Positions 26,279-35,577 of a stretch of 64,000 nt of DNA are shown piece by piece; positions within the stretch are counted from its first letter, which is position 1; each line of letters begins with the position of its first letter. The DNA is taken from NCBI GenBank assembly GCA_937926175.1, contig CALANV010000013.1, forward strand, positions 310,001 through 374,000. Reading direction: 5' to 3'. Source of the stretch: an uncultured Rhodospirillales bacterium (GTDB taxonomy: Bacteria; Pseudomonadota; Alphaproteobacteria; CACIAM-22H2). Under the pieces are notes generated by a model that saw nothing but the letters and a program-made list of their open reading frames with translations, did not search any database and was not told the origin of the DNA. The position numbers and the translations under genes were made by a program.

Positions 26279-28195
26279 TCATTGCACGCCTGCCGCGGCG
26301 GCGTTCCGGAACCAGAACGTATCGGGCCGGTAGATCCCGAAGAACGCGCCCGGGTCGAAGTTGTAGATGCCCTCGACCGGAACGTTGCGCAGCCGGTTGG
26401 CAACGACGATTGGCTGCTTCACCGCCGCGATCAGCCCGATCGTGAAGACCTGATCCGCGTGAATCGAAAGCATGCGGTGCCAGATCTCGGTGCGTTCGGC
26501 GCGGGTCGCCGCCCGGCGCCATGCGTCGGCAAGCCGCGCCAGCTCGCGCGCCGCCGGCTCGTCCACGGGGACGCCGCTTGTCCCGCCCGTTTCCGCGTAC
26601 TGGCCCCATTTGGGCCATTGCAGTTGCTGTTGCGACGTCGGCGCGAGCTCGTCGGGCGGCATGATCGCGGTCGGAATGCCGTTCTCCAGTCCGGACCAGA
26701 TCGACATCACGGTGGCACCCGAGAAGATCCGGTTTCGGAACACCTCGCGCTGCGAAGGTCGGGCGAAGAGCTTTATGCCGGCCTGCAGCCACGAATCGTG
26801 AATCAGTTGCAGCATGTCGGTCTGTTCCGAGTCTTCGCCGGCGGTCTCGACGATGATCTCGAGCGGCCGGCCGTCGGGCAGGAGTCGAACACCCCGGCTG
26901 TCGCGGCGGGTGAGACCCAGTTCGTCCAGAAGCCGGTTCGCCTGCGGCAGGTCGAACTGTGCAAAGGCATCGCGATAGTCCGGCCGGTAAAGCGGACTCG
27001 CCGGCAGCACGGTGTTTTGTCCCTCGATCGCCAGGCCGAAATAGACCACCTGGTTGATTTCATGGCGGTTGATGGCGAGCGACAGCGCGCGGCGGAAGCG
27101 CACGTCGCGGTTCAGGGCCCGCCACACGGGATCGGCGGCATTGAGGTTGGGATAGAGCGCGAGGTGCGCGCCCTTCGCCGTACTCCACAGATGCACGGCA
27201 AAATCGTTCCGCTTGGCCGACTGCCGCAGGAACGTGAAGTCGCCGAACGACAGGTTCCGCGCCTGCAGGTCCGACTCGCCGGCGGCGGTCTTCGCCGCGA
27301 TCAGGCGACTGTCGGCCACGGTTGCGATCACACGGTCGATATAGGGAAGCTGCCGCCCGTTCGAATCGATGCGGTGAAAATAAGGATTGCGGACGAACAC
27401 GAACCGGTCCGCCGGCGGACGCGTCTTCAGGACCCACGGGTCCAGCGTCGGCAGATCGGGATTGTCGTTGCGGTACTGGTTGTCGAGCCGGTTGTGAAGA
27501 TGCGCCCAGTTGCGCGTATTCGTCTGCCGAACCGCCTTGGCCAGCTTTTCGGGATCGGCATAGCGCGCGTGAAACGCCTTCAGATAATGGGCCGGCCGGT
27601 AAATGTAGAGCGGCGCGGCCGCTGCGAGCGCGGGCAGGAAATAAGGGTTCCGTTCGGGCCATTCGTAGCGGACCGTATGACGGTCGGGGATGGTCACAAC
27701 GGGGGCATGGCCGTCGACGATCAGCACGCGCGGCGGGCCGGCGGGCGAAAGCTCCGGATTGTTCGCCACGTCTTCCCAATAGTATCGGAAGTCCTCGCTC
27801 GTGAACGGATGGCCATCGGACCAGCGGTGACCGGGCCGCAGCTTGAACGTGAAAACGCGCTCGTCCTCGACCTGCACGCTTTCGACGAGGTCGGGGATGA
27901 TCTCGAGTTCCGGCGTGTACGTCACCAGTCGCGTGTAGCCGTGGACGGTCATCATGCGCGTATCCTGCGGCCGCGCGATCAGGATGTGCAGGTCGCCGCC
28001 GTGGCGCCCGGGCGTGAAGTCCGGCCGCTTCGGCTGCACCGTGAAGGGCACGGCCGGAATACGCTCTGCCACCGGCGGTAGCCGCCCGGCGTTCACTTCG
28101 CTTGCGAGGAACGGGCTTTCGATGACGGGTGCGGCTCGTGTCGCGCCGATCGCGACGAGGAGGAGAAGGAGCCCGAGGCCGAGGCGGCGCGTCAT
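26279..28195 (-). CDS. ABC transporter periplasmic substrate-binding protein (YejA/OppA-like)
   Basis: A 638-residue cluster-C binding protein. The signal peptide covers ~22 residues (MTRRLGLGLLLLLVAIGATR, cleaved near AAP). Family segments are GGDLHILIARPQDTRMM at ~70, VFTFKLRPGHRWSDGHPFTSEDF at ~128 (seen over more than one line), RNPYFHRIDSNGRQLPYID and RFRRALSLAINRHEINQVVY. The length fits YejA-like proteins that feed oligopeptides or microcin-C-like compounds to the transporter. The gene overlaps the ATPase stop by four bases. Confidence 0.88.
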   Translation of the reverse strand: MTRRLGLGLLLLLVAIGATRAAPVIESPFLASEVNAGRLPPVAERIPAVPFTVQPKRPDFTPGRHGGDLHILIARPQDTRMMTVHGYTRLVTYTPELEIIPDLVESVQVEDERVFTFKLRPGHRWSDGHPFTSEDFRYYWEDVANNPELSPAGPPRVLIVDGHAPVVTIPDRHTVRYEWPERNPYFLPALAAAAPLYIYRPAHYLKAFHARYADPEKLAKAVRQTNTRNWAHLHNRLDNQYRNDNPDLPTLDPWVLKTRPPADRFVFVRNPYFHRIDSNGRQLPYIDRVIATVADSRLIAAKTAAGESDLQARNLSFGDFTFLRQSAKRNDFAVHLWSTAKGAHLALYPNLNAADPVWRALNRDVRFRRALSLAINRHEINQVVYFGLAIEGQNTVLPASPLYRPDYRDAFAQFDLPQANRLLDELGLTRRDSRGVRLLPDGRPLEIIVETAGEDSEQTDMLQLIHDSWLQAGIKLFARPSQREVFRNRIFSGATVMSIWSGLENGIPTAIMPPDELAPTSQQQLQWPKWGQYAETGGTSGVPVDEPAARELARLADAWRRAATRAERTEIWHRMLSIHADQVFTIGLIAAVKQPIVVANRLRNVPVEGIYNFDPGAFFGIYRPDTFWFRNAAAAGVQ

Positions 28196-30090
28196 GCGGC
28201 CTCCGTGGCCCGGAGAAGTGCAGCCGGGTCCGTATCGTGGTGCGCACGGACCAAATGCCCGCCGCCGACGTCGATCAGGTCCGCAGGGACCGTGCCGTCG
28301 AGCGTGAACGGCGGCGGCCATGCGCGGGGATCCGAGGCGCGACCTTCCATCAACAGGCGGAGGTCGAGCGGCCGGTCGGGATCGGGCTCGGGTACCGCCG
28401 CGACGAGCGCCCGCGTGTAAGGGTGAACGGGGCGCCGGAACAGAGCCGCGCGCGGGGCGATCTCGACGAGACGTCCGGCGCACATCACGGCGATCCGATC
28501 GGCGACATAGTTCACCACCGCGAGATTGTGCGAGATGAAGAGATACGTAAGCCCGAGCTGCGCCTTCAGATCCTTGAGGAGGTTCAGGATCTGCGCCTGG
28601 ATGGACACGTCCAGTGCGGATACCGGTTCGTCGCAGATCAGCAGTTCCGGCTTGAGGGCAAGCGCACGCGCGATGCCGATGCGCTGGCGCTGGCCGCCCG
28701 AAAAGCTGTGCGGATACCGGTTGAGGAAGCGCGGATCCAGTCCGACGAGACGCATAAGCTCCTGGACCATTTCCTTCCGATACGCGGCGTCGCCGATCCC
28801 GTGGATCAGCAACGGCTCGCTGATGATGTCGAAAACGGTCATGCGCGGGTTCAGGGAACCGTACGGATCCTGGAAGATGAACTGGATCTTGCGCCGGAAA
28901 GACGGAAGCTCGTCCGGACCCAGCGCGAACACATCGCGCCAGGCGCCGCGCTCGTTGAACGCAACGCTGCCGGAATCCGGCGTCAGCGCGCGCATGATGA
29001 CCTTCGACAGGGTGGTCTTGCCGCAACCGCTCTCGCCGACCAGGCCGAGGCATTCGCCGCGGCGGATGTCGAAACTGACGTCGTCGACCGCAAGGATCGA
29101 TGCCATCTTGCCGGCACCGAACCAGCCGCTCTTGCGTGTCGAAAAGGTCTTGGAGACATGTCGAACCGACAGGATCGGCTCACCGGGCGCATGCACGGGA
29201 CTCTCCGTCGGCGTCAACAGATGACCCGTCTCGGGCCTGATTTCGCGCAACGGAACGAGCCGCTCGTCGCTTCCCATGTCGAGACGGGGAACAGCCCGCA
29301 GCAGCGCCTTCAGATAGGGATGCTGCGGCCGGCGGAATATGTCGTCGCGACCGCCGGCCTCCATGACGCGACCGCGGTAGAGGACGATGACCTCCTCGGC
29401 AAGGTTCGCGACCACGCCGAGATCGTGCGTGATCATCAGGATCGCCATGCCCAGCTCCGCCTGGAGGTCCTGAAGCAGCTTCAGGATCTGCGCCTGGATC
29501 GTGACGTCGAGCGCCGTCGTCGGTTCGTCGGCGATCAACAGCGCCGGGCGGCAGACCAGCGCCATCGCGATCATCGCGCGCTGGCGCAACCCGCCCGACA
29601 GCTCGAACGGATAGGTGTCGAGGGCCTTGCGCGGATTCGGGAATCCGACGCGGGCAAGCATGTCGATGACGATTTCGATACCTTCCTTCCTCGAGACGCG
29701 CCGGTGCAGATGCAGGGCTTCGCCGATCTGGTCGCCGATGGTGTGGAGCGGCGACAACGACGTCATCGGTTCCTGGAAGATGATCGAAATGCGACCGCCG
29801 CGGATCGCGCGCATGGCGTCGCCGTCGGGATCGAGCCGCGCAAGATCGGTAACCGCTCCGGACTGCTGCGGATCGGCAAAGAGGATCTCGCCGGCGCGGA
29901 TCCGGCCGACCCGCGGCAGGATGCCCATGATCGCCTGGCTGATCACCGATTTGCCCGATCCCGACTCGCCCACCAGTGCGACGGTCGAACCCGGACGGAC
30001 GCGGAAGCTGACACCGTCGACGGCGCGGATGGTCGCATCGTGAATGCGAAATTCGATCGCGAGATCGCGAACGGTGAGGAGATCAGGCAT
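28192..30090 (-). CDS. Duplicated ABC transporter ATPase (YejF-like)
   Basis: A 632-residue protein with two complete ABC ATPase domains, energising the permease pair. Domain 1 has Walker A GESGSGKS, signature LSGGLRQRAMIAMAL and Walker B LLIADEP. Domain 2 (~335–580) has GESGCGKT, FSGGQRQRIGIARAL and LLICDEP. Both have intact Q and H loops, in contrast to the degenerate exporter at 37.6 kb. The C-terminal ~50 residues are the peptide-transporter oligo_HPY-type extension. Start: the ATG at 30090 is used, but an ATG two codons upstream at 30096 is equally possible. Its start lies inside the end of the upstream gene. Confidence 0.92.
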   Translation of the reverse strand: MPDLLTVRDLAIEFRIHDATIRAVDGVSFRVRPGSTVALVGESGSGKSVISQAIMGILPRVGRIRAGEILFADPQQSGAVTDLARLDPDGDAMRAIRGGRISIIFQEPMTSLSPLHTIGDQIGEALHLHRRVSRKEGIEIVIDMLARVGFPNPRKALDTYPFELSGGLRQRAMIAMALVCRPALLIADEPTTALDVTIQAQILKLLQDLQAELGMAILMITHDLGVVANLAEEVIVLYRGRVMEAGGRDDIFRRPQHPYLKALLRAVPRLDMGSDERLVPLREIRPETGHLLTPTESPVHAPGEPILSVRHVSKTFSTRKSGWFGAGKMASILAVDDVSFDIRRGECLGLVGESGCGKTTLSKVIMRALTPDSGSVAFNERGAWRDVFALGPDELPSFRRKIQFIFQDPYGSLNPRMTVFDIISEPLLIHGIGDAAYRKEMVQELMRLVGLDPRFLNRYPHSFSGGQRQRIGIARALALKPELLICDEPVSALDVSIQAQILNLLKDLKAQLGLTYLFISHNLAVVNYVADRIAVMCAGRLVEIAPRAALFRRPVHPYTRALVAAVPEPDPDRPLDLRLLMEGRASDPRAWPPPFTLDGTVPADLIDVGGGHLVRAHHDTDPAALLRATEAA

Positions 30091-30577
30091 CGACATGGAT
30101 GCCGAGCGCATCGAAATTCGCGCGCGTCGTCTCGGAGACGCGTATGCCGCGGGCACGCACCGCCGCGGCGACATGCCGCATCACTTCGTCAAATCCGTCG
30201 AGCGCCGAATCGATGCGGATCGTGCCACCCTCGGCGCCGCCCGTACCCTTGAGCGTCACCTGCATCCAGCCCGAGGACCGGTCCGATCTCGTGGAATAGT
30301 AGCTGACCCGAACCGCCCGCAAATTGCGCCATGCGAGTACGGTCCGCCATGGCGCGTCGAGGCAAATACCGTCCGGCAACAACCGGACCTGCGCAACGCT
30401 GCGCTGCCAGGTTCGGAACGCGAACACCAGGAAAAGCGCCGCAAGCGGCAGAAGAATCAGCTGGGCCGCGGCGTCGAACGGAATGGCGAGCGCCGGACCG
30501 GCGGTCAGGACGAGACCGCCCGCGGCGCGAACGTAATCACCGGTCAGGGAGTCGCGTGAATAGCGGTAAATGCTCAT
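30083..30577 (-). CDS. Small membrane protein of unknown function (PH-like?)
   Basis: A 164-residue protein. Two adjacent hydrophobic segments (~18–34 and ~38–55) form a short membrane hairpin. A ~100-residue cytosolic region follows, with VRLLPDGICLDAPWRTVLAWRNLRAVRV, residues ~66–93, and SSGWMQVTLKG. That pattern of short strands around a conserved Trp is reminiscent of bacterial PH-like domains (inference). The ATG at 30577 overlaps the deacetylase stop by four bases, and the 3' end overlaps the ATPase start. The position inside the operon joins the glycan genes to the transporter genes. Function not recognised. Confidence 0.7.
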   Translation of the reverse strand: MSIYRYSRDSLTGDYVRAAGGLVLTAGPALAIPFDAAAQLILLPLAALFLVFAFRTWQRSVAQVRLLPDGICLDAPWRTVLAWRNLRAVRVSYYSTRSDRSSGWMQVTLKGTGGAEGGTIRIDSALDGFDEVMRHVAAAVRARGIRVSETTRANFDALGIHVDA

Positions 30578-31329
30578 GCCGACCCGAATGCCTGGGCGGC
30601 CCCGACGAATCGGACCGCCGCATGGGCGCGCAATGCGGTGAGCAGGGCATCGAGAAAGCGCCATGCCGCGTCATCATGCGCGAGGTGATGGGTCAACAGG
30701 CCGGTCGGCTCGGCCGCATCGACGTCGCCGCGCCGTCGCGCCCGCAGATGGTTCAGCACGAGCGCGAGGCAGGTTTTCTCGCCGGCGAAGGCCCGTGTCG
30801 TCCAGTTCATGACATCGACATGCGTATTAACCAGCGTCAGTCCCGCGATCGGCCGTTTTCGGGGCCCATAGGTCGAAAGACCACTGTAGCCCGCCTGCGG
30901 CAGCGCGGCCGCGAGGTCCGGCGCGATACGGTTGTGCGGCGGGACGAGAACCTTGATTGCCTTCGGCCCGAACAGGCGGTCGATGACGATCCGGCCGCGG
31001 GCGAGCTCGCCCAGCATGAAGGCGACGGATCGATCCGGCCCGAGTTCGGCCTTGGGCATCCCGACCGGGGCATGATTGGCATGCGCCCATCCGTGCTGCA
31101 GGACCACGACGTCCCGTTCTGCGGCGAGGCGATCGGCAAGGGCCGTGTCGGCGCGCGCCGGAATCACGGCGAGGCCGATCGGAACATCGTGATGCCGTCG
31201 CAGCGCCAACAGACGGTCCAACGCAGACGTTGTTGTCGCGGCATCATCGTCGCGCCACCAGAACGTTGCCGTCCGGCCGCTACGCTGCCATTCATCGAGC
31301 TCGCGCGAAAGATCCTGCCAAGCGCTCAC
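30574..31329 (-). CDS. Polysaccharide deacetylase (NodB homology) family protein
   Basis: A 251-residue protein. The NodB-type metal motif appears as TFWWRDDDAATTTSALDRL near residue 22, and the second His-containing motif is VVLQHGWAHANHAP at ~75. A late LLTHHLAHDDAAWRFLDALL segment provides further conserved histidines. Such enzymes remove acetyl groups from polysaccharides; related subfamilies act on surface glycans or have lost activity. No signal peptide is visible, so a cytosolic or precursor substrate is likely. A GTG start at 31329 overlaps the preceding gene's stop. Confidence 0.82.
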   Translation of the reverse strand: MSAWQDLSRELDEWQRSGRTATFWWRDDDAATTTSALDRLLALRRHHDVPIGLAVIPARADTALADRLAAERDVVVLQHGWAHANHAPVGMPKAELGPDRSVAFMLGELARGRIVIDRLFGPKAIKVLVPPHNRIAPDLAAALPQAGYSGLSTYGPRKRPIAGLTLVNTHVDVMNWTTRAFAGEKTCLALVLNHLRARRRGDVDAAEPTGLLTHHLAHDDAAWRFLDALLTALRAHAAVRFVGAAQAFGSA

Positions 31330-32486
31330 GCCTGCACGCTCCGTTCCGCCAGCCAGGCCCGAACCAGCCGAGCCGTCGTCGCCGCGCCGTCGCGCCGCAC
31401 CCAGCCGGCTTGCGGGCGCGGCATCTCCGCCGCAAGGTCGACCGCGCGGGCCAGGGTGGATGGGGTCAGTTCGGCCTCATCGACGACCTGTGCCCATCCG
31501 TGACGCCGCAGCGCCTCGGCGCGGAGCTTCTGCTCCGTTTCCCCCGCGGCCGCGAACGGCACGAATACGGCGCGCGCGCGGGCGGTCAGTACGTCCATGA
31601 TCGTATTATAGCCGGCCTGCGACACCGATACATCGCAGCGGGTCAATAACTGTCGGAAATCCTTGCGGGCCGGCTCGATGACGCAGGAGGCGCCGGCCTC
31701 CCGCATCAGGGCGTCGCGCGCGAGCGCATCGAGATGCGATCCGACCAGCAGCCGCCACCGCCGGTTGCCCAGTTTGCTCAAGGGTATCGCCGCAATTGCC
31801 ATACGCAGCAGGCCGGCGCCGACGGCACCACCGCCGACGGAGACGATCACTTCGTTCACGCCGTCGTCGGTTTGCCGGACGTCGGGCGACCCGTCTCCGT
31901 CGACATATCCCGTGTAGACAAGCTTGTCCGTCAGACGGTGTTCCGGAAACGTCGCCGACAGCGGGATCAGCTCGGGATCGCCATGGACCAGGACGCGGTC
32001 ATACCAGGATCGGACGCGCTCGATCGCCAGCTCCACCTTTCGCGGGTCCGATTTCTGCACGAGAACATCGCGGATCGAGGAGAGGATGAGCGGCCGGAGC
32101 GAAAGTTCATGCGCGGCTTCGAGCAACGGCACGAATTCGAACGCAAGCGCACCGCGGCCGAATGGAAACAGCTCGGTCACGAGAACGTCGGGCCGGAAGC
32201 GCCGCAACTGTTCAAGCAGCAATTCCCGGCGTGCCGTCTTCCACGTATCGTCGATCGGCCTTCCGTGTTCGTCGACGAGCGTACGAAACGTCGCGTCGAG
32301 CGCGCGGACCGGCGGCAACTGGATGAGCCTGGCGCGTCCGAGATCCAGATCGGCGATCGGCATGCCCCCCGATACCAGCTCGACCGCAAAGCCCTGACGC
32401 GCCAGTTCGGCCGCGATCGCCGCCGCGCGGCGCAGATGTCCTGAGCCGAGCAGATGCTGAACGTGAAACAGCACGCGCGCCGTCAT
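31326..32486 (-). CDS. MurG-like glycosyltransferase (GT28-type fold), copy 2
   Basis: A 386-residue GT-B glycosyltransferase. The N-terminal glycine loop is FHVQHLLGSGHLRRAAAIA (~residue 7). The C-terminal domain has VIVSVGGGAVGAGLLRMAI at ~210 and the nucleotide-sugar-binding segment CDVSVSQAGYNTIMDVL near ~300, as in MurG and related UDP-sugar transferases. It is paralogous to the gene at 35578–36819, sharing the GxGHLRR loop and overall layout. The ATG at 32486 overlaps the phosphatase stop by four bases. The acceptor is unknown. Confidence 0.82.
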   Translation of the reverse strand: MTARVLFHVQHLLGSGHLRRAAAIAAELARQGFAVELVSGGMPIADLDLGRARLIQLPPVRALDATFRTLVDEHGRPIDDTWKTARRELLLEQLRRFRPDVLVTELFPFGRGALAFEFVPLLEAAHELSLRPLILSSIRDVLVQKSDPRKVELAIERVRSWYDRVLVHGDPELIPLSATFPEHRLTDKLVYTGYVDGDGSPDVRQTDDGVNEVIVSVGGGAVGAGLLRMAIAAIPLSKLGNRRWRLLVGSHLDALARDALMREAGASCVIEPARKDFRQLLTRCDVSVSQAGYNTIMDVLTARARAVFVPFAAAGETEQKLRAEALRRHGWAQVVDEAELTPSTLARAVDLAAEMPRPQAGWVRRDGAATTARLVRAWLAERSVQA

Positions 32487-33070
32487 CGTCGCACCAGCGG
32501 AATGTTGAGACGGTCGACGGTCGGCCGCCCGTTCGGATCCAGCCGGAACAGATGCACGGCTTGCGGATCGAGTTCGTCGGGTGGCGGCCCGACCATGTTC
32601 CATCCGGTCGCCTGCGCATAGACGGCACGAATCACGCCGCGGTGGGTGATCGCGAGCGTCGGCTGCCGACGTCGCGCGATCTCCGCCATCAGCGGCATGA
32701 TGCGGGCCTGGACGTCGCGCGGGCTTTCGCCGCCGTCGGGACGGAAGTCGAGGCCGCTCGCTTCGTTGGCGGCGAACGCCGCACCGTACGTCGCCCTGAG
32801 CTCGGCCAGGGTCCGGCCCTCGGAACGGCCCCAATCCATTTCGATCAGGCGCGCATCCGGCGATGCGACGAGGCCCAGGCCTGCAGCCGTTTCCAGACAG
32901 CGGCGAAGCGGCGACGAGAGGACGCGGAAATCTGCAAGCGGCTCGGGCAGCGCGAGACGGGCGAGATCGGCGCGACTCTCGTCGAGGAGGGACACGTCGG
33001 CGCGTCCCTGCATCCGCCCGGTCCGGTTCCATTCGGTCGGCGCATGCCGAAGCAAGGCAAGAAGGGTCAT
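32483..33070 (-). CDS. Histidine phosphatase family protein (glycan cluster)
   Basis: A 195-residue phosphatase. The nucleophile motif is LLALLRHAPTEWNRTGRMQG (His8), followed by VLSSPLRRCLETAAGLGL and the late AITHRGVIRAVYA with the second catalytic His. The APTEWN variant is typical of alpha-ribazole/phosphoglycerate-mutase-like sugar phosphatases. Within a glycosyltransferase operon it most plausibly removes phosphate from a sugar-phosphate intermediate (inference). It overlaps both neighbours by four bases. Confidence 0.85.
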   Translation of the reverse strand: MTLLALLRHAPTEWNRTGRMQGRADVSLLDESRADLARLALPEPLADFRVLSSPLRRCLETAAGLGLVASPDARLIEMDWGRSEGRTLAELRATYGAAFAANEASGLDFRPDGGESPRDVQARIMPLMAEIARRRQPTLAITHRGVIRAVYAQATGWNMVGPPPDELDPQAVHLFRLDPNGRPTVDRLNIPLVRR

Positions 33071-34215
33071 CGGGCGTCACCGACCGCCACGCAAAGGATA
33101 CGGTCGAGCATCATGCCCGCCGCATCGATGTCATGCGATGTAGCCACCTTCGCGAGCGCAGCCCGGCCGAAGCCGTGCCGCCGATCCCGGTCGGCAAGCA
33201 GCGTCTCCACCGCATTGGCGAACGCATCGGCATCGCCGACCGGGACGAGCAACCCGGTCTTGTCATGTGCGACGATGTTGCCGACACCGCCGCTGGCGCC
33301 GGCGACGACCGGCAGACCTGCCGCCTGTGCTTCCAACAGCGCCATGCCGTAGGCTTCGTTCACGGCCGGCCAGACGAACAGATCGGCGGCCGCGAGCATC
33401 GGCGCGAGATGATCGCCTTCCCGAAGCCCGACGAACGTCGTTCGCCGGTGAAGGGGCGCCAGGGCCGCCTCGACGTCGCGACGTGCCGGACCGTCGCCGA
33501 CGATCAGCAAATGCCAGGGCCGGTCGGTCAGGCGATCGAGCGCTTGCGCGAGCAGCCGATAAGATGAGAGCTTGTCGCCGAAACGCATCATCGCCACGGC
33601 GATGAGCCAGGGTTCATCGATCGGCAAGGCGTAGGCATGGGCGATCTCGAGCCGGCTCGCCTCGCGCGCGCGTTGCGCGGCGACATAGGGCGCGGCATCG
33701 AGAAACGGCTTCAGCGAATGCAGGCGATCCGGTTCGGCAAGGTAGGGCCGCACGCCCTCATCATCCGCCGGATTGAGCGACACGACCGCGGCGCTTCGCG
33801 CCAGGGCGCCAAGGACGGCCGCATGTCCCGGTGCCCAAGGGCCATCGGCGTGTTTTGCGGCGACGGAAGCCTCGATCGCGACATAGGGTATGCCCAGCCG
33901 GCTCGCGACGTTGGGTCCGATCCAGTCCGGCGCCTTGTAATACAGATGGTACGTGATCCAGACGCGCGGCCGCTGGGAGGTCGGCCAGTTCTGCCAGCGC
34001 CGGATCAGCCGCGCGGCGAGTCGTTCGCCGAGCATGCCGAACCGGCGCTGCCGGACGATGTCGCCGTCGCGCTCGAAGCTTCGCAGCCGTGCCGCGAGCT
34101 CCACCTCGTGACCGGCGCGCCCGAGCGCGGCGACGAGCAGTTGCGCCATCCGCCGGTCGCCGGAGGGAACCGGATGATCGGGAGGCTTCAAGGGGGCGTA
34201 GAACGCAACGCGCAT
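33067..34215 (-). CDS. Glycosyltransferase family 4 protein
   Basis: A 382-residue GT-B enzyme. The N-terminal acceptor domain begins MRVAFYAPLKPPDHPVPSGD with the usual glycine/basic stretch. The donor domain includes LLIVGDGPARRDVEAALAPL (~residue 228) and the GT4 E-x7-E signature in NEAYGMALLEAQAAGLPVVA (~290), followed by GGVGNIV and TGLLVPVGDADA. GT4 enzymes are retaining transferases that extend lipid- or surface-linked glycans. Its start overlaps the preceding GT gene by 28 bases. Confidence 0.88.
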   Translation of the reverse strand: MRVAFYAPLKPPDHPVPSGDRRMAQLLVAALGRAGHEVELAARLRSFERDGDIVRQRRFGMLGERLAARLIRRWQNWPTSQRPRVWITYHLYYKAPDWIGPNVASRLGIPYVAIEASVAAKHADGPWAPGHAAVLGALARSAAVVSLNPADDEGVRPYLAEPDRLHSLKPFLDAAPYVAAQRAREASRLEIAHAYALPIDEPWLIAVAMMRFGDKLSSYRLLAQALDRLTDRPWHLLIVGDGPARRDVEAALAPLHRRTTFVGLREGDHLAPMLAAADLFVWPAVNEAYGMALLEAQAAGLPVVAGASGGVGNIVAHDKTGLLVPVGDADAFANAVETLLADRDRRHGFGRAALAKVATSHDIDAAGMMLDRILCVAVGDAR

Positions 34216-35522
34216 CGACGTTCGGAAAGCGATGCCGAGGCCGCCAGACTTGATGCGAGTCGGGCGGCGATCCGATCAACGCCGCGCTCCAGCGGAAAGT
34301 CCCGCCGGACGCGGATCTCGCCGGCCCGGCCGAGCCTACCGCGAAGGTCCGGGTCGACGATGAGCCGGTGGAGCGCCGCGGCCAGTGCCTGCGGCTGGGC
34401 GGGCGGGGCGAGCAGGCCAGTGACGCCGTCGGCGATCAGCTCCGGGATCGACGACACGGCGGTCGCCACCACAGGGCAGCGCTGACTCATTGCCTCCAGC
34501 AGCACGTTCGGCACGCCATCGCGGTCGCCGTCGGGGGTGATGCGACTTGCGAGAACGAACAGATCCGCCTCGCGATAGGCATTGCGGATCACGTCTTCGG
34601 TCTGCGCGCCGCGCCATGTTATGCGCGCCGACAGCCTGAGCTTTGCGGTCTGTCGTTTCAGCGACGGCAGCAACGGGCCGCCGCCGATGTGCACGAAACG
34701 CCAGCTCAATGATGGCGGAAGAGCGGCCAGGGCGACGAGAAGATCGTCGTAACCTTTCTTTGGCACGGCGCGGCCGACCGAGAGCAGCACGACCGGGTCG
34801 GTCAGCTTCGAGCCGTCGCGTCGCGGCCGCTCGCCCGCATAGGGCGGCATACGGCTTTCGTCGATGCCGTGATAGACGAGCTCGACGTCGTCTGGGCGAG
34901 ACGTCAGGCCTGCCAGATGATCACGACCGGCGCGGGTGCAGGTGACGGTCCAGTCGGCACTTTCGAGCTTTTCGCGTTTTTCCCATTCGGGCGACGTCCA
35001 GATGTCCTTGGCGTGAGCCGAGACGCTCCACGTCAGGCCGCGGATCAGCGCGGCATATCGGGCGACCGAGGCCGGCGTATGCAGGAAATGCGCGTAGAGA
35101 TGTCGGACGTCGTCCGCCATTTCGGCGGCAAGGACGAGGGCCTGCCCGAAGCGGCGGATCCGGTTCGGTGTGGGATCACGAATGAGATCGCGCAGCCATA
35201 TCCGGCGCGCGGCGCGGTAGCCGTCATGCCGGCGTGCCGTCACCCAGCCCCGGAACACGCGCGCGGGTTCGCGCCAAAGATACTCCGGCAAATAACGGAC
35301 CGGTGCGGCGACGCTGCGTGCGACATCGTGGACCTTGGAATCGGTCGGCAACCGAAGCGAATGGATCCGGAGCGCGAAGCCGCGCCGTTCGAGCGCATGC
35401 AGCTCCTGCGCGATGAAGGTTTCCGACAACCGCGGCCAGCCCTTGACGACGACGCCGATCGTCGCCGGTGGCTTGTCTACGATGCCGCGTTCAGGCTCGT
35501 GCGATCGCGCCGGATCTTTCAT
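34188..35522 (-). CDS. Glycosyltransferase family 4 protein (WcaL/AmsK-like)
   Basis: A 444-residue retaining glycosyltransferase. The N-terminal segment VVVKGWPRLSETFIAQELHAL (seen from residue ~25) is the SETF motif of colanic-acid/exopolysaccharide transferases. Further on are LYAHFLHTPASVARYAALI, VLLSVGRAVPKKGYDDLL (~270) and the donor motif DGVPNVLLEAMSQRCPVVAT (~360). The family usually builds exopolysaccharide repeating units. The ATG at 35522 is chosen because the family N-terminus follows it closely. It lies 55 bases after the first gene of the operon. Confidence 0.88.
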   Translation of the reverse strand: MKDPARSHEPERGIVDKPPATIGVVVKGWPRLSETFIAQELHALERRGFALRIHSLRLPTDSKVHDVARSVAAPVRYLPEYLWREPARVFRGWVTARRHDGYRAARRIWLRDLIRDPTPNRIRRFGQALVLAAEMADDVRHLYAHFLHTPASVARYAALIRGLTWSVSAHAKDIWTSPEWEKREKLESADWTVTCTRAGRDHLAGLTSRPDDVELVYHGIDESRMPPYAGERPRRDGSKLTDPVVLLSVGRAVPKKGYDDLLVALAALPPSLSWRFVHIGGGPLLPSLKRQTAKLRLSARITWRGAQTEDVIRNAYREADLFVLASRITPDGDRDGVPNVLLEAMSQRCPVVATAVSSIPELIADGVTGLLAPPAQPQALAAALHRLIVDPDLRGRLGRAGEIRVRRDFPLERGVDRIAARLASSLAASASLSERRCALRSTPP

Positions 35523-35577
35523 CGACGGTACGCTTTTGCGATGAGCGCATTCGAGCGTGCGCCCGGAATCGACCGGC

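Noticed and set aside
26261..28081. 606-residue open frame on the plus strand
   Set aside because: Shadow of the substrate-binding protein gene, which has a clear signal peptide and family motifs on the other strand.
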